From Sphingomonas sp. Leaf343 (lineage in GTDB: Bacteria > Pseudomonadota > Alphaproteobacteria > Sphingomonadales > Sphingomonadaceae): a stretch of 64,000 bases of DNA. A program made the translations under genes and the position numbers. Below the pieces are notes generated by a model. The model saw only the letters and a program-made list of their open reading frames with translations, made no database searches and had not been told where the DNA came from. The DNA lies in the NCBI RefSeq assembly GCF_001423765.1, contig NZ_LMPG01000012.1:280400-344399 (forward strand), in the 5' to 3' direction. Below, piece after piece: positions 34,549 to 44,820 of this stretch. Each line of letters begins with the position of its first letter. The first letter of the stretch is position 1.

Positions 34549-34595
34549 GAAAATCACTCGCAATAGCGTTGACAGTGCGAACGACTCTCAATAGC
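34549..34595 (+). promoter_or_regulatory. Two Fur-box-like sites flanking a TTGACA -35
   Basis: GAAAATCACTCGCAATAGC (34549-34567) and GCGAACGACTCTCAATAGC (34577-34595) are two related 19-bp sites, 28 bp apart, resembling alphaproteobacterial Fur boxes. A perfect -35 TTGACA (34569-34574) lies between them, so the second site covers the spacer and -10. They precede the siderophore receptor by 30 bp, the expected layout for iron repression. The -10 itself is weak (CAATAG). Confidence 0.7.
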
Positions 34596-34624
34596 GGGGC
34601 CCCAACGAAATAAAGGGGTCTCCA

Positions 34625-37072
34625 GTGTCCAAATCGTCCGTGTCGTTCCTCGCCCTGTCATGCGTGGGCTTCATCGCCTCCGCTCCCGCATTCGCCGCCG
34701 AGGACGTGGCCAAATCGCCCGGCGCGGCGGTCAGCGCCAACGATCAGGACGGCAAGGCCCGCGCCGAACGCGACGACATCATCGTCAACGGCAAGGTCGA
34801 GGCCGCACCGGCGGAGGTGGAGAGCCCGAAGGCGACGTCGGCGATCATCGACACGCCGCAGACGATCACGGTCATCTCCGACCAGACGCTGCGCAAGCAG
34901 AACCTCCAGACATTGCGCGACGCGCTCCAGACGATTCCCGGCATCACCTTCGGCGCGGGCGAAGGCGGCGGCGGTTACGGCGACAGCATCAACCTGCGCG
35001 GCTATTCGGCGAACAACGACATCACCGTCGACGGCGTCCGCGACAGTGCGCAGTACAGCCGCACCGATCCGTTCAACCTTCAGCAGATCGAGGTCTACAA
35101 CGGCGCGAACTCCGTCTTCAACGGCGCGGGGTCGGTCGGTGGGACGATCAACCTCGTGACGAAGGAACCGCGCGCGGAGGATCTGACGATCATCCAGGGC
35201 GGCGTCGGCACCGACGACTACTGGCGCGGTGCGGTCGACGCGAACAAGCGCGTATCGGACCTGATCGCGGTGCGGCTGAACGGGGCCTATCATCGCAACG
35301 ACGTGCCGGGCCGCGATGTCGAGCGGTACAAGCGCTGGGGCATCGCACCGTCGGTCACGATCGGCATCGACACGCCGACCAGCCTGACGCTCGCCTACGT
35401 CCATCAGGAGGACCGGAACACGCCGGTCTACGGCGTACCCTATTACAAGAACGCGCTGTACGACGGCGAACTGCCGGGCGTGGATCGCAGCGACTATTTC
35501 GGCATCCGCAATCTCGACCGTCAGGATACCAACGTCGATCGCTTCACCGCGACGTTCCGCCACCGGATCAGCGACCAGTTGTCGGTCCGCAACCTGACCC
35601 GCTGGCAGCGGGTGGCGCAATATAGCGTCACCAGCGCGCCGCAGGGCACCTATTGCCTCGCCGCGACCTCGCGTACGCCGACCGGCGCCGCGTGCACCGC
35701 TTCGCTGACCAATGTGGTCGACGGCAATGGCGTGTTCCGCACTGCCGCCAATCCGCTGTCGATCACCGTGCAGCCCGGCTTCTTCCAGCCGAGCGGCCCG
35801 CGCGGCCTCGTCCGCGATCAGGTCAACGACCTGCTCTACAACCAGACCGATATCCGGCTGGAGACGGGAACGAAGGGCGGCATCCGCAACGTCGCGAACA
35901 TCGGCGTATCGGGCACGATCGAGGACTACACGATCACCAACGCCTCGCTCCCCCGCAATTCGCTGGGCCAGGCGGTGGTGCAGCCGCAGATCAGCATCGG
36001 CGATCCCAACACCGTCTACACCGGTCCCGTGAACTTCACGATCACGGGCCAGTCCAAATCGGAGACGCGCAACCTCGCGGTGTATGCGTTCGATACGCTG
36101 GAACTCGGCCGCTATTTCGAACTGAACGGCGGCGTCCGCTGGGAGGTTCAGGACGCCACGTTCCGCGGCCTGCCGCTGCGGGTCGTGCCGCCGGGATCGA
36201 CGCAGCTCACCGCGCTGGCCCAATTGCCGCAGACCAGCCACGAACGGCTGTTCTCCTACCGTATCGGCGCCGTGTTCCACCCGGTGCAAAATGTCAGCAT
36301 CTATGGCGGCTACGGCAATTCGAAGACGCCGTCCTCGGCCACGGTGCGGCTGGGTTGCGGCACTCCGACGGCGTCGGCGACGGGACTGGCCCTGCCCTGC
36401 GAAGTGGCCCCGGAAACCGCGAAGAACTACGAAGCCGGGGTCAAGGCCGGACTGTTCGACCGCCGGCTGGAACTGACCGCGGCAGTGTTCCGCAACGAAC
36501 GCACCAACTTCCGGGTCGCGTCGAACGATCCCGCGCTGCCGGCGGCGACGCAGGTGCTGGACGGCCGCTCGCGCGTCGATGGCATCGCGGTGGGTGCGTC
36601 GGGCACGATCGCGAAGAACTGGACGATCTTCGCCAACTACACCTATCTCGATGGCGAGATCCTCCAGTCGGTGTCGGACGCTTGCCTCGCCGCGCCCAGC
36701 ACCGCCTGCGGCAACTCGGCGGCGCTGCCCGATCCGCAGCGCGGCACCTTCTTCGTCCAGACGCCGAAGCATTCGGGCAGCCTGTTCACGACCTACAAGC
36801 TGCCGTTCGGGCTGGAGGTGGGCTATGGCCTGACCTATCAGGGCAGCTTCGCGCTCAACGCCGCCACGCTCCTTGCGCCGACGCAATTCCGGTCGGACGA
36901 CTACCTGACGCACCGCGCCTATATGGCCTATAGCTTCGCCAACGGCCTGACCGCGCAGGTGAATGTGCAGAACTTCACCGACGAGAAGTTCCTTACCGGC
37001 ATCCGCAACAACGGCTGGGCAACCCCAGCCGACCGCCGGTCCGCAGTGCTGAGCCTGTTCTACAGCTTCTGA
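34625..37072 (+). CDS. TonB-dependent catecholate siderophore receptor (Fiu-like)
   Basis: 815 residues from a GTG at 34625 with AAGGGG six bases upstream. Signal peptide (about 1-24), TonB-box-like DDIIVNG, a secretin-less plug with [54 protein letters not shown] and a barrel ending LSLFYSF. The plug is of the Fiu/CirA siderophore type. The PiuC-like hydroxylase gene is next, as in Fiu-YbiX of E. coli and PiuA-PiuC of Pseudomonas. Fur-like sites precede it. Takes up ferric catecholates across the outer membrane. Confidence 0.92.
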   Translation: MSKSSVSFLALSCVGFIASAPAFAAEDVAKSPGAAVSANDQDGKARAERDDIIVNGKVEAAPAEVESPKATSAIIDTPQTITVISDQTLRKQNLQTLRDALQTIPGITFGAGEGGGGYGDSINLRGYSANNDITVDGVRDSAQYSRTDPFNLQQIEVYNGANSVFNGAGSVGGTINLVTKEPRAEDLTIIQGGVGTDDYWRGAVDANKRVSDLIAVRLNGAYHRNDVPGRDVERYKRWGIAPSVTIGIDTPTSLTLAYVHQEDRNTPVYGVPYYKNALYDGELPGVDRSDYFGIRNLDRQDTNVDRFTATFRHRISDQLSVRNLTRWQRVAQYSVTSAPQGTYCLAATSRTPTGAACTASLTNVVDGNGVFRTAANPLSITVQPGFFQPSGPRGLVRDQVNDLLYNQTDIRLETGTKGGIRNVANIGVSGTIEDYTITNASLPRNSLGQAVVQPQISIGDPNTVYTGPVNFTITGQSKSETRNLAVYAFDTLELGRYFELNGGVRWEVQDATFRGLPLRVVPPGSTQLTALAQLPQTSHERLFSYRIGAVFHPVQNVSIYGGYGNSKTPSSATVRLGCGTPTASATGLALPCEVAPETAKNYEAGVKAGLFDRRLELTAAVFRNERTNFRVASNDPALPAATQVLDGRSRVDGIAVGASGTIAKNWTIFANYTYLDGEILQSVSDACLAAPSTACGNSAALPDPQRGTFFVQTPKHSGSLFTTYKLPFGLEVGYGLTYQGSFALNAATLLAPTQFRSDDYLTHRAYMAYSFANGLTAQVNVQNFTDEKFLTGIRNNGWATPADRRSAVLSLFYSF

Positions 37073-37081
37073 GCTTGGTAG

Positions 37082-37111
37082 CTTCCCCCCGGCCCCCCGG
37101 CCGGGGGGAAG
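37082..37111. terminator. Very GC-rich 13-bp hairpin between receptor and hydroxylase genes
   Basis: CTTCCCCCCGGCC (37082-37094), loop CCCC, GGCCGGGGGGAAG (37099-37111). It starts 10 bp after the receptor's stop and ends just before the GGAAGGA ribosome-binding site of the next gene. No T-run follows, so it may cut transcription partially or protect the upstream mRNA. Confidence 0.55.
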
Positions 37112-37127
37112 ACTCGGAAGGACCAGC

Positions 37128-37811
37128 ATGCTGATCGCCATTCCCGACATACTGGATGCGGACGGCGTTGCACGCGTGCGGGCGGCGATCGATGGCGGTG
37201 AGTGGGTGGACGGCAACGTCACCTCCGGGCCACAAGCCGCGCTCGCCAAGCGCAACCAGCAGTTGCTGGAGGATACGCCGGCGGCGCGCAAGGCGGGCGG
37301 GATGATCCTCGACGCGCTTGGCCGCTCGCCGCTGTTCGTGGCGGCGGCGCTGCCGCTGAAGGTCTTCCCGCCCCTGTTCAACCGCTATGCCGGCGGGCAG
37401 GATTTCGGGCTGCACGTCGACAATGCCATCCGCATGAAGCGCGGCACCGATTTCCGCATCCGCTCCGACCTGTCCGCGACCCTGTTCCTTGAGGACCCTG
37501 CCGCTTACGAGGGTGGCGAGCTGGTGATCGAGGACCAGTTCGGACCGCAGACGGTGAAGCTGCCCGCCGGCCATATGATCCTCTACCCCGCATCCAGCCT
37601 GCACCGGGTGACGCCGGTCACGCGCGGCGTGCGGACAGCCAGCTTCTTCTGGCTTCAGTCGATGATCCGCGACGACGGCGAGCGGCGCACGCTGTTCGAG
37701 CTGGACCGCGCCGTACAGGCCGTGGCGGCGGATCGCGGTCAGGATGATGCGGCGGTCGTCCAGTTGACCGGCGTCTACCACAACCTGCTCCGGCGCTGGG
37801 CCGACGCCTGA
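37128..37811 (+). CDS. piuC: PiuC/YbiX-type Fe(II)/2-oxoglutarate PKHD hydroxylase
   Basis: 227 residues, family length. The 2-His-1-Asp iron site is seen in [10 protein letters not shown] and [11 protein letters not shown], with the 2-oxoglutarate Arg in the latter. Core segments [37 protein letters not shown], and the C-terminal [15 protein letters not shown] are typical of YbiX. The enzyme's substrate is unsettled in the family but it is nearly always next to a Fiu/PiuA-type receptor and iron-regulated, as here. RBS GGAAGGA is six bases from the ATG. Confidence 0.93.
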   Translation: MLIAIPDILDADGVARVRAAIDGGEWVDGNVTSGPQAALAKRNQQLLEDTPAARKAGGMILDALGRSPLFVAAALPLKVFPPLFNRYAGGQDFGLHVDNAIRMKRGTDFRIRSDLSATLFLEDPAAYEGGELVIEDQFGPQTVKLPAGHMILYPASSLHRVTPVTRGVRTASFFWLQSMIRDDGERRTLFELDRAVQAVAADRGQDDAAVVQLTGVYHNLLRRWADA

Positions 37812-37848
37812 ATTGACCCCGCTACCGAGTGCTGCCACGGCGCGGCGC

Positions 37849-38409
37849 ATGGCGCGGACGCGACGGACATCCGACAATCTCAGGCTGGGGATCGTACTGA
37901 TCGGCGCGGTAGTGGTGGCCGCGATCGTCGCCATCGCGATCCGGCCCGCGCTAATCGGCCGCATCCTTCATCCGGGGCGCTACGCGATTTCCGGCGATGC
38001 GCGCCTGCCGGTCGGACGTTATGCCGATGCAGGAGCGGCGGTGCTGGGCGGACGCGTCGCGCGGCTGAGTCTGCCGCCAGACCGCGGCCCGATCATCGTC
38101 ACGGGTGCAAGGACGGCGTTCCTCGATCCACCGACCGCGCAGGTGCTGGGGGTCACTGACGCGGACGGGATCGATGGCTGGCTGTATCGCGCGCCCGGCG
38201 GACCGCGGCCGATGGCCGATCCGGCGCAACCGGTCGACATCGTCGCGGCGCACGCCCGCGCACAGGTGGCGGGCGGGCGGCTGGCGACGATCGACTGGCC
38301 CACCGCACGAAACCCGGACTGGACAGTGACCTTCACGGGCGGCGGGCGATCGGTAGCTATCAAGGTCGCCGACGATACCGGCTCCGCAATCGCAGCCCCG
38401 GCGCGGTAG
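37849..38409 (+). CDS. Membrane-anchored PepSY-like protein
   Basis: 186 residues from the ATG at 37849 (a TTG at 37813, two bases past piuC, would add 12). One N-terminal membrane helix (LGIVLIGAVVVAAIVAIAI) is followed by a periplasmic part. The last ~45 residues (ARAQVAGGRLATIDWPTARN, then DWTVTFTGGGRSVAIKVADD) look like a PepSY unit. PepSY-TM proteins accompany siderophore receptors as possible periplasmic ferri-reductases. Here only one helix and one unit exist, so it is a short or decayed relative. Likely in the same Fur-type operon. Confidence 0.6.
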   Translation: MARTRRTSDNLRLGIVLIGAVVVAAIVAIAIRPALIGRILHPGRYAISGDARLPVGRYADAGAAVLGGRVARLSLPPDRGPIIVTGARTAFLDPPTAQVLGVTDADGIDGWLYRAPGGPRPMADPAQPVDIVAAHARAQVAGGRLATIDWPTARNPDWTVTFTGGGRSVAIKVADDTGSAIAAPAR

Positions 38410-38431
38410 CAGGACCGCCCTTCATCCGGGC

Positions 38432-41400
38432 CTACCGCCCAAGCAGCACTCGCGCTTGCCCGGCGATCTGCGCCAGCATCGCCGCATTGGGTTGCGCCGC
38501 GTGACGTGCCCGATCAATGACGGCGCGGAACTGGCCGACGCGCGCGGCATTCCGCTCCAGCCACGCCTCGACCGAACCCTGCGGATCGGAGCCGCCGCAC
38601 CGCGACAGCCAGTCGAGCCGCAACTGCTGGAAATCGCGGGCCAGTCCGGCGATCAGCAGCCGCTCCCACGGATCGGACGGGGTAATCCGCGCCGCATTCG
38701 CCTGCGCCCAGTCAAGGCCCAGCGCCTGCCCCAGATGCGTGAACGCACGCGTCAGCACCGCCTCCTCCTGCCCCAGCCGCGCGCCGAGATCGGCGAGGCC
38801 GACTGCCCCGTCGAGCGCGAACAGGCGCACCGTCCGCGCCGACAGGTCGGCGGGCGCACCGGCCGCTTCGAGACCGGCGGCGATGCGCGACGCCTGATCT
38901 CGCGCCTCCTCCTCCAGCAGCGTCTCGATGCCCGCGTCGAGCTGCGTGATCCCTGGCGACAGCCGGTCGAGCAGTGCGCCCACGCCCTCGCCCGGCATCG
39001 CGACGCGCAGCAGATCGGCGATGTGCGAGCGGGTCGCCAGCGCAACCTCGTCGAACAGCGCGATCCGCGCCGCTTCCGGCATCGTCGCCGTCTCGATCGC
39101 CGCCCACAGGTCGTTCAGGCCGAACAGCCGCTCCGCCACCGCGAACAGCGTCGCGATGTCGCCGAGCGCGGCACCCTCCTCTTCCGCCAGTTCGAACGGG
39201 TAGAGGATGCCGAGACGGTTGACGATCCGGTTCGCCAGCTTGGTCGCAACGATCTCGCCGCGCAGCCGGTGCTGGTCGATCGCAGTCCCGAACCGCTCGC
39301 GCATCGCCGTGGGGAAGGCGGCATGCAGGTCGGGCAGCAGCGCCGGCTCCATGCCCAGATCGGTGTGTTCGATCGCATCCTGCAACGCCAGCTTGGCGGT
39401 CGCGAGCAGCACCGCCAGTTCCGGCCGGGTCAGCCCCCTGCCCTCCTGCCCGCGCCGGAGCAGTTCCTCGTTGCGGGCCAGCCCCTCGACCTTGCGATCG
39501 AGGTGGCCGCTGGCCTCGAAAATCTCGATCACGCGAACATAGGACGGCATCGCAGCCGCGCCATCGCCCTCGGCGATGGACAGCGCCAGCGTCTGGAGGC
39601 GGTTATCCTCCAGCACCAGATGCGCAACATCGTCGGTCATGCCGGCGAGCAGCGCGTTGCGATCCGCCTCCGCCAGCCGCCCCTCGTTCATCTCGCGGTT
39701 CAGCGCGATCTTGATGTTGACCTCGTTATCGGAGCAATCGACGCCCGCCGAATTGTCGATGAAGTCGGTGTTGATCCGCCCGCCACGCGCGGAAAAGGCG
39801 ATGCGCGCGGCCTGCGTAACACCCAGATTGGCACCCTCGCCGATCGCGGTAACGCGCAGTTCCTCCGCATCGACGCGCAGCCGGTCATTGGCCGGATCGC
39901 CGACGGTGGCGTTGTTCTCCGCCGCCGCCTTCACATAGGTACCGATGCCGCCGAACCACAGCAGGTCGGCGGGCGCCTTCAGGATCGCGGAGATCAATGC
40001 GGTCGGCTCCAGCGCGTCGACGGTGATGCCCAGCGCCGCCTTCACCTCCGGCGTGATCGGGATCGACTTGGCGGTGCGCGGGTGGATGCCGCCGCCGGCG
40101 GAGATCGGCGCGGCGTAATCCGCCCAGGACGAGCGCGGCAGCGCGAACAGGCGCGCCCGCTCCTCCCACGACGCCGCCGCATCGGGGTTCGGGTCGAGGA
40201 AGATATGGCGATGGTCGAATGCGGCCAGCAGCCGGATCGACTTCGACAACAGCATGCCGTTGCCGAACACGTCGCCCGACATGTCGCCGCAGCCGACGAC
40301 GGTGATCGGATCGACCTGGACGTCGGTGCCACGCTCCGCGAAATGGCGTTGGACCGACACCCACGCGCCCTTGGCGGTGATGCCCATCGCCTTGTGGTCG
40401 TATCCCTGCGAGCCGCCGCTGGCGAACGCATCGCCCAGCCAGAAGCCGCGTTCCAGCGCCAGCGCGTTGGCCACGTCGCTGAAGGTCGCGGTACCCTTGT
40501 CGGCGGCGACGACGAAATACGGATCCTCGCCGTCCAGTACCCTGACGCCCTCCGGATGCAGGAGCTTGCCGTCGACGATGTTGTCGGTGATCGACAGCAG
40601 CGAACGGATGAAGATGCGATAGCTCTCCGTTCCCTCCGCCAGCCACGCATCGCGATCGACCGCGGGCGACGGCAGTTGCTTGGGATAGAAGCCGCCCTTC
40701 GCACCGGTCGGCACGATGACGGCGTTCTTCACTCGCTGCGCCTTCATCAGGCCGAGGATCTCGACGCGGAAATCGTCGCGGCGATCCGACCAGCGCAGGC
40801 CGCCGCGTGCGACCGGGCCCGCGCGCAGGTGAATGCCCTCGACCCGCGGCGAATACACCCACACTTCGCGCCACGGCACGGGCGCTGGCAGACCGGGGAT
40901 CAGCGCGCTGTCCAGCTTGAACGCCAGCGCCTCCTCAGATGCCGGCGCATAGGCGTTGGTGCGCAGGCACGCGGCGATCAGCGCACGGTACGCGCGCAGG
41001 ATGCGGTCGTCGTCGATCGCGGATACCGCGTCGAGACCGTCGGTGATCGCCGCCTCCGCCTCGTCGACGCTGCCGGTCGCCGCCGGGTCATGCGCGGCGG
41101 CGAACCGCGCCACCAGCGCCCGCGCCACGTCCGGCGCACGGCGTAGCGCATCGACGACGGTGGTCAGCCCGTACGTCAGCCCCGCCTGCCGCAGATAGCG
41201 GAACCACGCGCGCAGCAGCACGACCGATGCGGGCGCGAGGCTCGCATCCACGATCAGGCGGTTGAACGCGTCGTTCTCGGCCTTGCCCTCCAGCACCGCG
41301 GCGATCGCCGCTTCCAGCACCGGATTGTCGCCCTCGGTTCCGCCAGCGACGACGAAGTCGTGGACGAATGCGTCAACGGCTTCGCGCAGCCGCGTCGGCA

Positions 41401-43021
41401 ACTCGCCGATGACGCGGAAGCCGAAATTCTCCAGCACCGGCACCGCGTCCGACAGCGCCAGCGCACCGCCCAGCTTGTAGATCTTGAGCTGTCGGTCCTC
41501 GCCCGGCTGCGACGGCAGGATGCGGACGGCGCGGCCATGCTCGTCCTCCAGCGCGGACAGGCGAACGATGTCCGCCGCCGCTTCCGCCGCCGACGACACG
41601 TTGCGGTAATTCTGCGGGAACGCCGCGGCCCAGCGCAGTGCGAGCCGCGCCGCTCGGGCGGCGGGCACCTGATCGGCCAGCGCGGCCTCCACGTCGGGCA
41701 CCCACCCGCGCACCATCCGCTCCAACCGCTGCGCCAGCGGGGCAACCTCCGGCAGTGCGCCGCCGGTGCCGCGCAGATCGAGCATGTAGCGGATCAGCGC
41801 GACCTGCCCGTCCTCCAACGCGATCGACCAGTTCAGCAGGCGCGCGTTACCCGCCTCCTCCAGCATGTGCCCGATCGCGACGCGGCGACTGGTGGTCACG
41901 TCGTCGCGCGGCAGCCAGACGAAGCCGAACATGTGCCGGCCCAGCGGCGACTTCACCAGCACCAGCGCCGGTCGCGGCCGGTCCGCCAGCGACATCGCGG
42001 TCAGCGCCAGTTCCTCCAGCGAGGCCGCGTCGAACCCGACCACCAGATCGTGCGGCAATGCCGCCAGCGCGTGCGTCAACGCCTTGCCGGTATGGCCGCG
42101 CGGATCGAAGCCGAACTTCTCCTCCAGCGCGCTCAACCGCGCGCGCAGCATCGGCACGTCGCGTGGCGGCGTCGCCAGCGCCGCACTGGTCCATAGCCCC
42201 GCATGGATCGAAAGACCGGCCACACGCCCGCCCTCCATCACAGGCATCACGACGAGATCGACCGGCACCGCACGGTGGACGCTGGACACGACGTTGGATT
42301 TCAGCAGCAGCGGCGGCTGGTTCCCCGCCTCGAACCACGCGACCGCCAGCTTGCGCGACCCTTCCGCCAGGATCGGGCGCGGTTGCGGATTGGCGAAGAT
42401 TCCCAGCGCCTGCGTGACATTGCCGTCCGCCCGCCACGTCTCGTGCCCCAGCAGCGTCATCTTGCCGTCCAGGAACCAGCGCAGCAGCGCCGCGCCCTCG
42501 CCCGACCACAGCGCATCGGCATCGCGCGCCAGCACCTTCTTGAGCGCGTCCCAATCGGCGACGGCGGCACGCACATCGGCCAGCGCGGCGGCGAGATCCT
42601 CGACCAGCTCACGCCGGTCGCGGGCGTCGGCACGCTCCATCTCCAGATAGATCATCGACTCGGCGCAAGCACCCTCGCCCAGCGTCGTCAGCCGGCCCTC
42701 GTCGTCGCGGGTGACGGGCACGACCGGGTGGATGATGCGGTCGATCGCGATGTCCTGCGACGTGATCGCGGCGGCGACCGAATCGACCAGGAACGGCATA
42801 TCGTCATTGACGATCGCCACCCGCATCCGACGGCGGACATCGTCGGCCGCGATCGGCTCCAGCGCGATCGCCGGCTGTCCGGGCAGACGCGTGGCGGCGG
42901 TGGCGGCCACGAACTGCGCGGCGGTCTCCACCTCTGCGGGGCCGAAATCACGCAGCTCGCCCGGAAGCGCGCCGACGGTCAGCCGGGCGGCGAGCGCGGC
43001 TGTGATGTGTTCCATCTCCAT
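38432..43021 (-). CDS. gdhB: NAD-dependent glutamate dehydrogenase, large (~170 kDa) class
   Basis: 1,529 residues, as expected for the GDH-180 family. N-terminal ACT-like regulatory segments (RRMRVAIVNDDMPFLVDSVAAAI) precede the catalytic core: PTGAKGGFYPK (substrate Lys), RDDFRVEILGLMKAQRVKNAV, GGSQGYDHKAMGITAKGAWVSVQRHF, VVGCGDMSGDVFGNGML, DHRHIFLDPNPD and NNSAG-like NTDFIDNSAGVDCSDNEVNIKI. It oxidises glutamate to 2-oxoglutarate and ammonia with NAD, mainly for amino-acid catabolism; relatives are allosterically controlled. It stands alone. Its length gives large spurious antisense frames. Confidence 0.96.
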   Translation of the reverse strand: MEMEHITAALAARLTVGALPGELRDFGPAEVETAAQFVAATAATRLPGQPAIALEPIAADDVRRRMRVAIVNDDMPFLVDSVAAAITSQDIAIDRIIHPVVPVTRDDEGRLTTLGEGACAESMIYLEMERADARDRRELVEDLAAALADVRAAVADWDALKKVLARDADALWSGEGAALLRWFLDGKMTLLGHETWRADGNVTQALGIFANPQPRPILAEGSRKLAVAWFEAGNQPPLLLKSNVVSSVHRAVPVDLVVMPVMEGGRVAGLSIHAGLWTSAALATPPRDVPMLRARLSALEEKFGFDPRGHTGKALTHALAALPHDLVVGFDAASLEELALTAMSLADRPRPALVLVKSPLGRHMFGFVWLPRDDVTTSRRVAIGHMLEEAGNARLLNWSIALEDGQVALIRYMLDLRGTGGALPEVAPLAQRLERMVRGWVPDVEAALADQVPAARAARLALRWAAAFPQNYRNVSSAAEAAADIVRLSALEDEHGRAVRILPSQPGEDRQLKIYKLGGALALSDAVPVLENFGFRVIGELPTRLREAVDAFVHDFVVAGGTEGDNPVLEAAIAAVLEGKAENDAFNRLIVDASLAPASVVLLRAWFRYLRQAGLTYGLTTVVDALRRAPDVARALVARFAAAHDPAATGSVDEAEAAITDGLDAVSAIDDDRILRAYRALIAACLRTNAYAPASEEALAFKLDSALIPGLPAPVPWREVWVYSPRVEGIHLRAGPVARGGLRWSDRRDDFRVEILGLMKAQRVKNAVIVPTGAKGGFYPKQLPSPAVDRDAWLAEGTESYRIFIRSLLSITDNIVDGKLLHPEGVRVLDGEDPYFVVAADKGTATFSDVANALALERGFWLGDAFASGGSQGYDHKAMGITAKGAWVSVQRHFAERGTDVQVDPITVVGCGDMSGDVFGNGMLLSKSIRLLAAFDHRHIFLDPNPDAAASWEERARLFALPRSSWADYAAPISAGGGIHPRTAKSIPITPEVKAALGITVDALEPTALISAILKAPADLLWFGGIGTYVKAAAENNATVGDPANDRLRVDAEELRVTAIGEGANLGVTQAARIAFSARGGRINTDFIDNSAGVDCSDNEVNIKIALNREMNEGRLAEADRNALLAGMTDDVAHLVLEDNRLQTLALSIAEGDGAAAMPSYVRVIEIFEASGHLDRKVEGLARNEELLRRGQEGRGLTRPELAVLLATAKLALQDAIEHTDLGMEPALLPDLHAAFPTAMRERFGTAIDQHRLRGEIVATKLANRIVNRLGILYPFELAEEEGAALGDIATLFAVAERLFGLNDLWAAIETATMPEAARIALFDEVALATRSHIADLLRVAMPGEGVGALLDRLSPGITQLDAGIETLLEEEARDQASRIAAGLEAAGAPADLSARTVRLFALDGAVGLADLGARLGQEEAVLTRAFTHLGQALGLDWAQANAARITPSDPWERLLIAGLARDFQQLRLDWLSRCGGSDPQGSVEAWLERNAARVGQFRAVIDRARHAAQPNAAMLAQIAGQARVLLGR

Positions 43022-43071
43022 GCCCGCCCTATGCGCCGGGCAGCGGGGCTACTCAACCCCGCGGAGGCGCT

Positions 43072-44442
43072 TCACCTCCTGCCGCGGGGTGCCTTGGCCG
43101 CAAGTGCCCTTGCGGCCAACTTCGCATCATTGTGGTGCGCGATCACGTCGAGAACGCCGTCCTCGCCGACGCGCGCGACCAGTACGATGGTGTCGCCAAC
43201 CTTGGCGCCGGTATCGATTTCGACGCGCGCCAGAACCGGCCGCGCGATGGCCGCAGGTGCAGGCTTCGCCGCGGGGCGGCGCGCATCGCGCTCGGCCGCG
43301 ACCACCGCCTTGATCCCGCCGTCGAAGCTTTCGAGGAAGCCGGCCAGACCGCCGCGGGCGATGCCCGATCGCTGCGCATGCCCCAGCACGGACGCGAATT
43401 CGGTGATGCGCGTCTTGTCGTAATCAGCCCCGAAGACCAGCTTCACGATCGGCGTCATCGGCGCACGCGCCTGCACCGTCAGGCCGGCATCGGTCAGCAG
43501 TTCCTGATACCCTTCCGCGTCGTCGGCGGCGACCAGCGCAAAATCATGCGCCCGACCCAGCGCACGGTAAAGGGCTGCACGGCTGCGCGTGTCGGCGACA
43601 TGGACCTGCGCCGCCGTTTCGCGCGCCAGCGTCAAAGCGTCACCCAGTGTCGCGGCCGGATCGGCCTCCCGGTCGCCGTCCTGATGATCCGACTCGGCTC
43701 CCGGACCATCGGCCCATACGGCCGCGTCCCTCGCGTGCGGTGCGGCGCGGACGGCCGCCTCCAGCTCCAGATCCAGCGCTGCCTGCGTCATCGGATCGGC
43801 GGCTTCTTTCCAGTTGATGACGCCGTAGATGAAGTCGATGTCCTGGCCCGCGCCCGAAGAGAACGGCATCAGGATGCCACGATAGGCCGTCGTGCGACCC
43901 CGCGTGCTGACGAATTCCGCCTCGAAACCGATCGGCGCGCGATTGGCGATGATCTGCAGATAATGGTCGGTCAGGCGCGACAGCAGCGACCGACTGGGCA
44001 CGTCGGCGATGTGCGACGGCGGCGTATCGAGCCCGCACTCCTCTCGCAGCGCACCGCCGAGGTACGCGATCGCCGGATCGGCGACATCGCCGCCGAAATC
44101 GAGCAGAACGCTATGCGGTCCGAAGTCGACGATGTTCTCCGGCTCCAGGTCCTCGATCGACGGATAGGCACGCCCCTTCAGCAGCGACACCCAGTGGTTG
44201 TAGGCGCGGACGTGCATCCGGCGCTCGTCTCCGCCCAGATCAAACATGCGGTCGTCCACATTGCCCTCCGCGTTCGGATCGCCCGCGTCCGCGGATGCGT
44301 GCTCTTCCAGGCCGAAATCGTCCTGCGGGAAATCGTCATGCGCGAAGACGTCATGATCCAGATCGCTGCCCCGGCGCGTGAGTTCGTCACGTCCGCTGAA
44401 ATCATCCCGACCGAAGCCGTCCTGGCCGAATCCCATGTCCAT
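43072..44442 (-). CDS. PAS_5-domain protein
   Basis: 456 residues from the ATG at 44442 (MDMGFGQDGFGRDDF). The first 70 are acidic, with repeated Asp-Asp/Phe units. Residues about 75-215 hold the PAS_5 signature: RMHVRAYNHWVSLLKGRAYPSIEDLEPENIVDFGPHSVLLDF, EECGLDTPPSHIADVPSRSLLSRLTDHYLQII and FIYGVINWKEA. The rest is Ala-rich with no enzymatic output domain seen. PAS_5 proteins are common and uncharacterised in sphingomonads; this may be a redox or small-ligand sensor acting through protein contacts. A small basic C-terminus (AKAPRGRR) could contact nucleic acid. Confidence 0.8.
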   Translation of the reverse strand: MDMGFGQDGFGRDDFSGRDELTRRGSDLDHDVFAHDDFPQDDFGLEEHASADAGDPNAEGNVDDRMFDLGGDERRMHVRAYNHWVSLLKGRAYPSIEDLEPENIVDFGPHSVLLDFGGDVADPAIAYLGGALREECGLDTPPSHIADVPSRSLLSRLTDHYLQIIANRAPIGFEAEFVSTRGRTTAYRGILMPFSSGAGQDIDFIYGVINWKEAADPMTQAALDLELEAAVRAAPHARDAAVWADGPGAESDHQDGDREADPAATLGDALTLARETAAQVHVADTRSRAALYRALGRAHDFALVAADDAEGYQELLTDAGLTVQARAPMTPIVKLVFGADYDKTRITEFASVLGHAQRSGIARGGLAGFLESFDGGIKAVVAAERDARRPAAKPAPAAIARPVLARVEIDTGAKVGDTIVLVARVGEDGVLDVIAHHNDAKLAARALAAKAPRGRR

Positions 44443-44595
44443 CGTCGCGCTTTCCCTGACCTGAGGACGCTTGTGCGCCCGATTTGGTAAACGCGACGTA
44501 AACCGCTGGTGAAGAACGATCCTGCAACTACCCCTTGCCAGTCCCAATACCTGCTGGTAAGCGCCGCCCCCTCGACCGGGCACGCCCGGCTCCGG

Positions 44596-44671
44596 GCCGC
44601 TTTAGCTCAGCTGGTAGAGCATCGCATTCGTAATGCGGGGGTCACAGGTTCGAGTCCTGTAAGCGGCACCA
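44596..44671 (+). tRNA. tRNA-Thr (anticodon CGT)
   Basis: 76 nt including encoded CCA. Acceptor GCCGCTT pairs with AAGCGGC; D-arm AGCTCAGCTGGTAGAGC, anticodon arm TCGCA-TTCGTAA-TGCGG (CGT), T-arm ACAGGTTCGAGTCCTGT. DNA immediately downstream is lower in GC and holds mobile-element genes, so it may mark an integration site, but no repeat of its 3' end was found further on. Confidence 0.97.
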
Positions 44672-44820
44672 CCTTAAGCTATTGATTCCACTGTCAAACG
44701 CGACAGCGTGCGTTGCCTCCTTCAGGAGAGGGCGATAGCGAGGAAGCAAGGCGGAAGCATGGCGCGCGAGGTAACGCTTGGCTATTGCGGGCGCGTGGCT
44801 ATCTCCTGCACGATGCCTCA

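Noticed and set aside
34658..37381. A 907-codon open frame on the minus strand
   Set aside because: Antisense to the siderophore receptor and start of piuC; no domain, composition typical of a shadow frame.
38456..41146. An 896-codon open frame on the plus strand
   Set aside because: It is antisense to the NAD-glutamate dehydrogenase; the product is Arg/Gln-rich without domains, the usual result of high GC.
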